DNA of 64,000 nt, from assembly GCA_049698695.1 (NCBI GenBank), contig JBAVYH010000024.1:23355-87354 (forward strand), given 5' to 3'. Both the position numbers and the translations under genes were made by a program. Origin of the DNA: Bog-375 sp049698695 (GTDB taxonomy: Bacteria > Acidobacteriota > Terriglobia > Bryobacterales > Bryobacteraceae). Below the pieces are notes generated by a model that worked only from the letters and a program-made list of their open reading frames with translations, ran no database searches and was not told the origin of the DNA. Every line of letters begins with the position of its first letter. Position 1 is the first letter of the stretch. Positions 1 through 8,400 of the stretch are shown here, in pieces.

Positions 1-467
1 ATGTGGCAGCACTTCTCAACCACCAGGACCGCCCAAATCCCTCGTTAAGTGTGACGAAAATCGGTACCAAGCCGGAGCCGCCAAACGCGGTTCGAATCAC
101 ATCTGCGGAGCCACTGTCTCCCTAGGTAAGTACAACCTGGTTCACTACGCATTCGTGAGCTGGGTGCAATACGCGCTCCTCACGGCCGCGCTCCCCGCGG
201 TTGCGGAGGGTGCTATCGCGTTCCTCGTCGCTCTCGGGCTGAGCTGGGGCGCGGTAGCGGCGATTCCGCGTATTCCCGCAGTGGCGCGCGTGGTCTAGGA
301 AGCAAGGATCCATTGGCGAGAACAGCCCTTCCCACCAGCGGCGAGAATGTCCGCTCTGTTTGAGAAGCGAAAAGACCATACAAATTAGGGGGCAAGGGCG
401 GGACCGGACCTTGGTGCCGGAGTCCGTTCCTTCATTCCTTCAAATTGGACCTACCGGTGCTGCACGA
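1..467. other. No gene recognised
   Basis: Several overlapping open frames exist on both strands, but none gives a recognisable domain, a credible ribosome binding site or a protein-like composition; they are rich in Arg, Pro and Ser as expected for chance frames in GC-rich DNA. The stretch lies downstream of a DUF932 remnant and is probably decayed mobile DNA. Confidence 0.5.
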
Positions 468-866
468 TCACGCTGGACTCGTCGCTTCCAGAAACCGGCC
501 AAACCTCGCGGTGGTCCGGAATTGTGGAATGGGGTCGAGTTCCTTAAAGGCCGACGTGAACGCGTTCGACAGGCTCCACATGGTTCTCGATTCGAACTCC
601 TGGTGTTGCGGAGCGAAATAAAGTTCATGAACTCTTTGCGCCAGGTGTTTCGGCACCTCCAGATCCCCCTCAATGAAGGCCCGGTAAATCGTCAACTTCG
701 CCGCCTCTGGGGACAGTTGCTGTGCGCGCCAGGCTTCCACCTGCCGCCGCATCGGCTCGAAGTTGCGCTGCATGCGATCAACACCAATTGAGAGACTGTC
801 TTCGAGCGAGAACTTCTTCGAGTGTTTCGCGAGGACGGGACTAAACTGACCATGAAAGGCCAAATT
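468..866 (-). pseudogene. DUF932 (phage/plasmid-related) protein, C-terminal remnant
   Basis: The last 132 codons of a longer open frame read as the C-terminal half of a DUF932 protein. Recognisable stretches are FSLEDSLSIGVDRMQRNFEP, the run IYRAFIEGDLEVPKHLAQRV, and RTMWSLSNAFTSAFKELDP followed by a QFRTTARFGRFLE-like ending. DUF932 proteins are carried by plasmids, phages and genomic islands; their function is not established. Upstream of about 866 the same frame turns into Arg/Pro-rich non-homologous sequence without a start site, so the N-terminal half has been lost. It lies on the same strand as the AbiE pair and fits a decayed mobile element. The match is from memory of the family. Confidence 0.7.
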
Positions 867-1593
867 CGTACGCGAAGGACGATAGGCGGCCGGGACCGGG
901 CGTTCCGTTGTCATTCTCGGCGAGAGGCTTGGTCGTCGAGAGGTTTGGGCTTGTTTGGCTGGATAGGGAACAGGAAGTCGGCTTGCGTCAATGGACCAAG
1001 TGCGAGCAGCGATCATCCGTGGTCGACACCGTCCCCCGGAAATCGCCGCCCAGAAGCTCGCCGGCAGCGGAACTGCCCGCTCGATTCCGCGCGGACGCGG
1101 CATTCGTCGAGCGGTGGCGTGGCAGCGGCCCTGCTCGGCTCGCCGCTCCCGCCGTTCCCGCGCGACCTTCGCGGAGCGGGTGCTCGGCGAGAGCGACACG
1201 GTTCGTTCCCTTCTCGACTTCGTCGGTCCGACCATGCCGCCCAGGCGCACATGCGCCGCGATTCCGCACTCGATTCCGGCGGTTTGGATTCGTCGAGCGG
1301 TGTGACTCAGCGCGCTTGCGGCGCCGTGCGGCTCGGGCCGGCCTGGCGATCGCACACGAGGTCTCCGGTGGGGCCGGCGAGGGCCAAACCGTACGAACCG
1401 AATAGCCAGTGCTTCTGGTTGCTGGATCTGAGATCAACCTGCGGGCTTTCTTCGGTCAGACGGTTTTTGGACAGCACTTGTCGTTCAGTCTCGGTGCCCT
1501 CCAGTCCGGCATCAGCCATTAGATTAGACCCGCTGAGCGAGCTTGCGACCAGTAGTGCTCTGGTCATGCAGCCGTTCGCCGGCAACTCTCAAC
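867..1593. other. Gene-poor GC-rich stretch with degenerate direct repeats
   Basis: No credible gene is seen. A degenerate unit of about 32-35 bp occurs at 1082-1116 and 1271-1302; both copies begin CGATTCCG and end in the identical ATTCGTCGAGCGGTG, 187 bp apart. The composition is skewed to GCG/CGC words. The block separates the truncated DUF932 frame from the AbiE toxin gene and may be rearranged DNA. Confidence 0.4.
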
Positions 1594-2445
1594 TCAAAGG
1601 TCCCTCACGTATTCGTTCACACTCCGGAGTGCCGAATCAATCTCGATGTCTATGCCGCACTGCGCCGCCAACTCCGCAAACCGGACGCGCCATGACTCCG
1701 GTGGCGGTGGGAGTTCCGGCGGGATGGGATGAGTTGCTCGGTGTGCGAACGTTCGCTCGATATTCTCCCGCAGGCGATGCGGCTCCATTTGGGTCCGCAT
1801 TAGCAGGAGCAGGTCCACCAAGTCCTTGACGCGCGAGTTGTCGCGATCGGTGCGCGGACGCGTGTAAGCATGAAGTTTCTCTGCGAACTGCTGCTCGCGC
1901 GAGATCATGCGGAATTCCGGCCTTGGAAGACCGGCGAAGTCGAACCATCCATCCCCTTCGATCTTGTCGGTAGGCTCAATCAGGTCATCGCCGATTCCTA
2001 TATCTACGTGAAAGCCGACAAAGGGGCGCCCGGCCATTCTGGCCTGAACTGGGAACCGGCTACCTCCCTGGGCCGCGGCATCGAGGTCCAGAATGGACTC
2101 ACCGACCTGGAAGACAAAGCCATCGGCGAGGTCGCGTGATACTGCATCATCGACAAAGCGGTGCAACAACTCGGGTGCGATGGGCTCTTGCCCGGCAATC
2201 GACAGGTCGATGTCTTTGGTCGTGCGGGCGGTTTCGATCCTGAGCTCTATCGCATACCCGCCTTTCAGACACCAGGCTGGCCGACCCTGCTTTTCGATGA
2301 ACATGCGCGCCAGCAGGCGATCGAATGCAACCCGCCGACGAAGCCGTTGCAGATCCGTGCCTGTGCGGTTGGCGATTTCCAGCAGACGCGCTTCGAGGGC
2401 TGTGCGAAGCGCTTGCGGTGTCTTGTAGGTCTTACCGCTTGGCAT
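1594..2445 (-). CDS. abiEii: AbiEii-type nucleotidyltransferase toxin (type IV TA)
   Basis: This is a 283-residue protein of the AbiEii/AbiGii family, the toxin of the AbiE type IV toxin-antitoxin and phage abortive-infection systems; family toxins are nucleotidyltransferases. The catalytic signature is visible: KGGYAIELR (K61-R69) followed by RTTKDIDLS, whose two aspartates (D78, D80) fit the metal-binding DxD. A basic region with YTRPRTDRDNSRVKDLVDL follows in the middle, as is usual. I start it at the ATG at 2445 (MPSGKTYK), which overlaps the antitoxin stop by 14 bp and has GAGAG just upstream; in-frame ATGs at 2469 and 2481 lie deeper inside the antitoxin gene. The pair is probably translationally coupled. 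It appears intact. Confidence 0.88.
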   Translation of the reverse strand: MPSGKTYKTPQALRTALEARLLEIANRTGTDLQRLRRRVAFDRLLARMFIEKQGRPAWCLKGGYAIELRIETARTTKDIDLSIAGQEPIAPELLHRFVDDAVSRDLADGFVFQVGESILDLDAAAQGGSRFPVQARMAGRPFVGFHVDIGIGDDLIEPTDKIEGDGWFDFAGLPRPEFRMISREQQFAEKLHAYTRPRTDRDNSRVKDLVDLLLLMRTQMEPHRLRENIERTFAHRATHPIPPELPPPPESWRVRFAELAAQCGIDIEIDSALRSVNEYVRDL

Positions 2446-3049
2446 TGGTGCTCTCTTCGACGAGGGCATCGATTTGCGCACGCACGTCGGGCGGCAGCTT
2501 CGCGCGTTCGATTTGTCGGCGGGTGATCAGCCCTTGTGCCAGGCCTTCAGTGACTGCTTGCTTGAGAATAACCTCGTCCGTCTTTTCCGCAGCGATCAGA
2601 TCTGCGATTGTCCGAAGAGCCGTAGTGGCGCGCACGCCAAGCACGTCTTGAGAATCCGTTGGCACCAGGTCCGCTTTGTGGAGTACCAGGGCTTTGGGAA
2701 TTGCCGAATTCCGTCGGAACCCTTTCGGGACGGTCATGTGAAGTTTGGCGGGATTGATGTCGGAGAGCTCATAGAGCGAGAGCGCAGTGTCGTGGCTGTA
2801 GACGCCCTGGGGGACGTCATTGCGATCGCGGGACCAGAGAAACCACAGCATCAGGTCGGGCCGCTCCGGCGACGGGAAATTGCGGAGTCGGTAGATGCCG
2901 CGGTGTTCCCGAATCCAATTACCGGCACGAACGTGGTACGCGTGCTTCGACTCGTCATAGCCCGCCTCTTTGGCTTGTTTCGTGGTGAAGAAGCCATACT
3001 GGGGCTCGGCGATCTCATATAGATTTCGGCTTGAATCGGTCTCGCGCAT
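2432..3049 (-). CDS. abiEi: AbiEi-type antitoxin / transcriptional repressor (type IV TA)
   Basis: This 205-residue protein is the cognate antitoxin. The N-terminal winged-helix segment runs roughly from residue 17 to 60 (YGFFTTKQAKEAGYDESKHA, then RGIYRLRNFP), the typical AbiEi start. It is followed by the antitoxin domain with YSHDTALSLYELSDINPAK and HMTVPKGFRR. Family members repress their own operon through the N-terminal domain and neutralise the toxin through the C-terminal domain without stable binding. The gene lies first in the operon and overlaps the toxin by 14 bp. No Shine-Dalgarno motif precedes the ATG; a TATTAT hexamer ends 8 nt upstream, so a leaderless transcript is possible. 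Confidence 0.85.
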   Translation of the reverse strand: MRETDSSRNLYEIAEPQYGFFTTKQAKEAGYDESKHAYHVRAGNWIREHRGIYRLRNFPSPERPDLMLWFLWSRDRNDVPQGVYSHDTALSLYELSDINPAKLHMTVPKGFRRNSAIPKALVLHKADLVPTDSQDVLGVRATTALRTIADLIAAEKTDEVILKQAVTEGLAQGLITRRQIERAKLPPDVRAQIDALVEESTNAKR

Positions 3050-3057
3050 CTATATGC

Positions 3058-3063
3058 ATAATA
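3058..3063 (-). promoter_or_regulatory. Possible -10 element of the abiE operon
   Basis: TATTAT lies 8 nt before the abiEi ATG in an AT-rich patch that also holds the 8-bp palindrome TATGCATA. No convincing -35 hexamer is seen. The position would start the transcript at or next to the ATG, and the palindrome could serve as a repressor site. Weak evidence. Confidence 0.3.
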
Positions 3064-3902
3064 CCCGAAATAGTTAAAGGGTTCATGCGAATTTTCGCCT
3101 TGGGACTTGGCTCTATCCGGCGCTCCCGACAGTTCCAACTCCTTTTACTTAGGGTGAAAACCCACGGGTCGTTTTGGCCAACCTGATCTCGCCGCGCGAT
3201 CCTTGCGGCCTACCGACGTCACTCATCTGGGGGAACCGGTGACGACGTAGTGGCTTCGCTTCAGCCGTGTACGAGTTGTGTACGAGTGGTCCCGCGCCCG
3301 CGCCCACAGTCCCGGCGCCAATTCCACCTTTGCCACTCGGCATAACCGGCCAATCGCTGACCTATTTGCGTGGATTGAGCCTGCGGAGCACCGCCGTGAT
3401 CTTTCTGAGCCGGTTGGAGACGCGGCCGGGCTGACCGCGCTTATCACATCGTCAGAGACGGAACGGCCGCACATTTCAAGCGGATGCTGGGAGCCGAGGA
3501 TCGATTGGATGATGCTGTCGATTCCATCGCGCAGGGATAGGCCAGGTGCTTTCGGCTGGTGCACCAGTTGGCCGGGTTGCGTTTGCGCTCGATGGAACTC
3601 ACGCAGCGATTGCCTCAGACGCATTCTTCTCTGCAGAAATCGGGGTGATCGCGTGGCATAGTTCGGGTCGGTGGCGTGGACGCGCGCCGCTGCTGGCATG
3701 AGAGCGCGCCGAATGTCGCGATGGTACTTAAAATGGTCCTACGAAGGCTTTAGTAAGGGCGTGACCTTTGGGGAATCTTTGGGGAAAACAGGGCCGACTT
3801 CAGGACCACTTTAAGACCACGATAAGCGTTCCCTACGGTTCCAAAAGTGCTTTTGAGTGCCACTCGTGCCTTTTGGTTTCTGTTGCTTACCAGCGCCTAG
3901 CG
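3064..3902. other. No gene recognised
   Basis: Open frames on both strands are present but carry no recognisable domain. The right end (about 3730-3860) is less GC-rich and contains short repeated words such as CTTTGGGGAATCTTTGGGG. It leads directly into a tRNA-derived repeat and is probably part of a decayed integrated element. Confidence 0.4.
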
Positions 3903-4117
3903 AACTCATAACCCAAAGGTCGAAGGTTCAAATCCTTCCCCCGCAACCAAAACTCCTTCCTGATCAATAACTTCCAAGAAAAGCAAAAAGAGATCAAAAA
4001 GAGCTGCTACCAAACTGCTCGAACTGCGGCCGAATTCAGGCCTCGTGAACCACATCTACTTCGTTCCAACGACCCGCAACCACAAGGGCGGCGCCGCGCG
4101 GTCGACACGCGCCGAAG
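3903..4117 (+). repeat. Direct repeat copy 1, starting with the 3' half of a tRNA (att-like)
   Basis: Positions 3903-3949 read as the 3' half of a tRNA: an anticodon loop CTCATAA (anticodon CAT), variable region AGGTC, T-arm GAAGG-TTCAAAT-CCTTC, acceptor strand and an encoded CCA. The matching 5' half is absent upstream, so this is not a functional tRNA. The following about 165 bp, to GTCGACACGCGCCGAAG, is also duplicated, with mismatches, at 10915-11130. Break points in a tRNA anticodon loop are typical of tyrosine-recombinase attachment sites, so this is probably an att scar. Confidence 0.65.
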
Positions 4118-4561
4118 CATTGATTTTCCAGGTGTTTTTGAAGGTTCAGCCTAACCAGATCTGTAAGTCCGATCAACAGACATCGCTGTGGGCTGGCGCC
4201 TGAGAGGGACAGTCCTTTGGGTCCAAAACCCAACGGTCTTGGTTTCACCATTTTGCAAATGGATTCGCTGCTGGATATCGGCATCGCAGGCGATTTAGTT
4301 CCTGTGATGGTCATAGTGAACGATTTTCCAAAGACGTGGAGTTCTCCGGTTAGTCCGCGGTTCTTCCACGCATGCGTGCGCGGTCACCACATCGGGCCAT
4401 AGCCGCAAGTACGATGATGCCCGGCACGCTCGCGGCGATCTTGCGCAGGCGTGCGAACGCGCCATCGGCCGCTGGTGGGCCACGGCGTCGCGGCCGGGCC
4501 CGAACGCTGGCTTGAGGGAGGTTGACTTGGTGGCAGGCTCCTCAAAATCAAGACCGGCGGG
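4118..4561. other. No gene recognised
   Basis: No frame gives a recognisable product. A run of plausible codons at about 4400-4555 may be the decayed upstream part of the ankyrin gene that follows, but I cannot align it to a repeat. Confidence 0.35.
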
Positions 4562-5121
4562 GTGAAGCGCCCACCTTCGTCCGCGCTGGAATTCGCGCTG
4601 GAGTATGGGAACGCGCATCTCATCCCTCTATTGCCTCAGATTTGGCCGCTGCCCGACGATCTCCCTCACGCGGCCGGCGTAGGGGACTTCGCGCGAGTCA
4701 GAGGTTGGTTTGATGAGGCCGGCCGAGGCTGGGGAGCCTCAGTCAGCATCACCCGACCAACCATCCTTCCTGGCTCCGGAATATTCATTCGCCCCCGAAC
4801 GCCCAGCACGTCCTGGACGTCGCGTTGGCATGGGCGTGCATGAATCGCCAGTTTGAGATTGCGGATTTTCTGCCGGAGCACGGAGTCAGCATCAATACGG
4901 ACTGGAGCACGCACGAGCCGGCAAGCATCTTGCATGAGTGCGCCGTCCACGCGAACTACGAAGCAGCGCAGTTTCTCATTGACCGCGGCATCGATGTGAC
5001 GATTCACGATTATCGCTGGAACGCGGCCGCGCAGGGGTGGGCGCGCCACGCTGCCAACGACACGAACATGGCGGACTTCCTGGCGCGTGCCGAGCGCGCA
5101 CGAAAAGCGCAACCCCTTTGA
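4562..5121 (+). pseudogene. Ankyrin-repeat protein, frameshifted and truncated
   Basis: Two adjacent forward frames together read as one ankyrin-repeat protein. The first (from about 4562) gives SALEFALEYGNAHLIPLLPQ and PHAAGVGDFARVRGWFDEAG. The second (about 4800-5121) gives ACMNRQFEIADFLPEHGVSI, HECAVHANYEAAQFLIDRGI and WARHAANDTNMADFLARAER. The frame changes between about 4720 and 4800, where the translation turns into nonsense, and no initiator region is found. Ankyrin repeats bind other proteins; no specific role can be given. The gene is dead as it stands and lies between the two tRNA-derived repeats. Confidence 0.65.
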
Positions 5122-5435
5122 ACCGGAAACGATCGTGGCGTTCGAGTTCCGACTCTGAGGGAGCGGGCCAAAAGCGCGTTCCAGGAACTTGCGAGGCGCT
5201 TCCGGCTGAATCACGGGCGACTCGGAAAGAGCCGGGCTGCACATGCGTCCTGGTAACGCCGTTCCATGAAAGTGGCGATGCTTGACCGGTCATGGGCCAA
5301 TGGACGATACGTCGCCAAACCACAGAATGGCCGCCATATTGCTGCCTACTTCAGTCCGGTGATTCCATTCGTCCCGAGGGCTAAGTGCAATTGCCCGCGG
5401 TGTCGTTACGCGAAGCCGCTGTCTAGTTGTTTGAT
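5122..5435. other. No gene recognised
   Basis: This is the stretch between the dead ankyrin gene and the 3' end of the leftward kinase gene. No domain, hairpin with U-tract or repeat was identified. Confidence 0.4.
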
Positions 5436-8400
5436 CTAATTCGCCGTGAACCTGAAGTCGCTCACTCCGATCTGGTCTTTGCCAGGCAAGTGGAAACCGA
5501 TCTTGCCCTGCAAGCCTCCGCCGGGCCTCTCCCATTTATCCACGACCTGCCACTGCTGCTGCACGAAGAGACTGTGGACAATCGAGTTGGACGCCACCGT
5601 AATCATGATGCTCACGTAGTCGCTGGTCTTCACCGAGAGCGGCCTCTTGATGGATTCTCGTTTCTTGCCATTCACGAATTGAGTCCGAACGAGGCTCTTT
5701 TCGTCAAGCTGAAACAGGTCGTAGTTCTTGTCGTCCCTGTAATTCACCACCCATTCCAAGCGCTTGCCCCTCATCAGGATCACGGTAAAGACGTACGTGC
5801 CGGGCAGCGGTTTGATTGGTGCCACAACGAACTCGCCGCCACGCTTCACCCACAGCTTACCCTCACGCGCCCAGTTCGACGAACTCGGAGTCGCGCCGCC
5901 AGCTTTGGCCCACTCTTCGATGCTGAAGGCCGCCTGGGCCGTGGTCTGAGAGGGCGTCATTCCCACCCGATTCATGGTGAGCTTTGCCGTGGCCTCACCG
6001 CCGGCCGTTACGTGCACGGTCTCGACGGCATCCTGATACTGCGGCGCCGAGCCGGTCACCCGGTAGTTTCCCTCCGGCAGATTCAGCTCCTTCTCAGTGG
6101 CGACCTGTTCCCGCGTTTCACCCTCCCGCACGAGGCGAAGCTGCAAGCCGTCAACCGGCGGGCTGACCTCGATCTTCAGGGTGCCGGCCGTGCTCTGCAT
6201 CGCCCCTTCCAGCGTGATAGACTTGCCGGGCTCGAATTCATACTCCGCTTGAATCGTCCGGAAACGGTCGTTCTTGAGAGCCACCGTGTGTTGACCCGGC
6301 TCGATGTTCGTCGCCGAAAATCCGCCGTCCCGCGCGCTGCCTATCTGCGTGCCGTCCAACAACACTTCAGTTCCCTCGGGCGCACCATGAACTTCGAGCG
6401 TCGCCTTAGCGGGGACTAGTTTGAACGTCAGTTGCGCCTCTTCGCCGCGCCGCACGTTTACCGTCTGATCCGCCGCCCAGAGCCCGGGCTTTTCCACCCG
6501 CACAGCGTACTGCTTCGGCGGCAGGTATAGCATCAGGCGCCCGCGTGTGATCGGCAGCGTGCTTTTCTGTCCGTTCAGGTACACTACTGCGTCGTCGTAG
6601 CCGGTCATGATCCGTAGCGCCCCCACGTTGCGCTCCGTGAGCAAATACGCAGAGATTCCAGACATGGCGGACGATTCAAGCGGGATCTTTTGTGGCAACC
6701 CGTTAATCGTGACTTGCACCTCGTGCGGGCCCGGCGCCAGATCCTTCAGCTCAACGCCGGCGGTGCTCGTCGCTCCAGTGAGCTTGCCGTCGACTGCGAC
6801 CGCAACGCCCGCGATGCTGCAGTAGACCATTGCCTGCGAGCCGTAGCGCGAGATGACGACGGCGTTGATCCCCTGCGCCTGGATCGGCTCCGTGAGTTTC
6901 GGCAGGGCGCTGGGAGGAAACTCAAAAGACAGCGAGGCCTTTGCACCGCCGCCTTGGACGTCCAGTTTGTGCCGGCCCGGCGAGAGATTGGGGATCTCCT
7001 TTTCGCCGGCTTGGATTTGCGCCGCGGGTGCGCCGTCCACCGAAAGCGTGCCTTCCGTTAGATCGGTCGAAAGGGTTACCTGTGCCGGCGGGGCCTCCAG
7101 AATCAAACTTACTTCGTCGGGCGCGCCCTTATCCGCAGTGACGGCAAACGCCGCGGTCGCGTTCTGGTATCCGCTCAATGTGGCGTCCGCCCGGTAGTTT
7201 CCGGCAGGCAACTGGAGCTGGCATGTCGAGGAGCCGCAAGGCCTCCCGTTAACCGAAATGGCCGCGCCCTCTGGAGAGGTCCGCAGCAACACTCTATAGG
7301 TCGCGACGGCTACTGGGGGCGGGTGATGGCTTAGCCGCGCGATCACCACGCCGCCGACGATTACCAGCACAACGGCCGCGAGCCCGGCCGTGGCATACAA
7401 CAAGTTCCTCGACGCCATCGCCTGCGTTTTCGGCCCTGGCGCCGGTTTTCCCGGCGGGGATGGCGGCGGTGTTGCGGTCGGCACCGGAGTGCGCGGGGCT
7501 GCGGGAGTCACCTTCGCCAGTGGAGGGGATTGCGCCACCGCTCTCCCCATTATTAGGGTTGCGGATGGGTCGGAAGCCGGTGGCGGCGGAGTGACCGCTG
7601 GTGCTTGAGGAGCCTTCGCCGGCGCAGTGAGGTCCGCGCCCGCCTTCGGCTTTTCGCGGAGCTCGAGTGTCGCCTGCTGCCGCTGCGTCTCGGATTGAGC
7701 CCGCTGCAACGTGGCCTGCAATTGCTCGAATCGCGCATCGTTCGGGTAGGCCTTCAATCCCTGCGCCACCACCGCGATGGCCCGCGCGAGATCACCCTCC
7801 GCCTGGAGGCGCCGAGCTTGCGTGATGCACAATGAGGCGAACTCTTCGTGTTTCCGGTCCCCGATCTGGCTGGCCAGGCTCTTCGCTCCGGCGTGACTCG
7901 AATCCAAGACCAGCAACTCCTTCAGGCGCGCCTCCGCCGCTTCCCAATCCGGTTTCTGCATCAAACGGCGGGCGTCGTCCAGGAGCGAATTCACCAGGAC
8001 CGTGCGGATGACCGTGTTAATCGGATCCAGCTTGGCCGCCTGCCGGAGCGGGTCGAGGCTCTCTTCGAGCGCGCCCCGCTCGCTCAACTCGCGGGCGTGC
8101 GCCAGCAGTTGCGTTGCTTCGCCGGCGCGAGCGCATCCATTACGCGCCACGTTGCCGAGTTCCAGGAGATCGGGCTCACCGGGAAACTCGGCCAGCGCGC
8201 TCTCCACCGAGCGGACCGCCCCCCCGTAATCCCCTGCTTCCAGGCACCGGTCCGTCTGTTGGACCCACATGGCCTTCGAGTCTTCGCGCGCCTGCTGGTC
8301 CCGCTTCTTCATCAGCCGTTCGATCTCAAACGCCAGCCCGGGATGCCTTTCGTAGATGGAGCGCAGAATCTGCCACTGGTCCAGCGCTTCGTTGAACTGG

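Noticed and set aside
822..1829. Plus-strand open frame of 335 codons
   Set aside because: Arg/Ser/Pro-rich chance frame, no RBS or domain, overlapping the AbiEii gene and the DUF932 remnant on the other strand.
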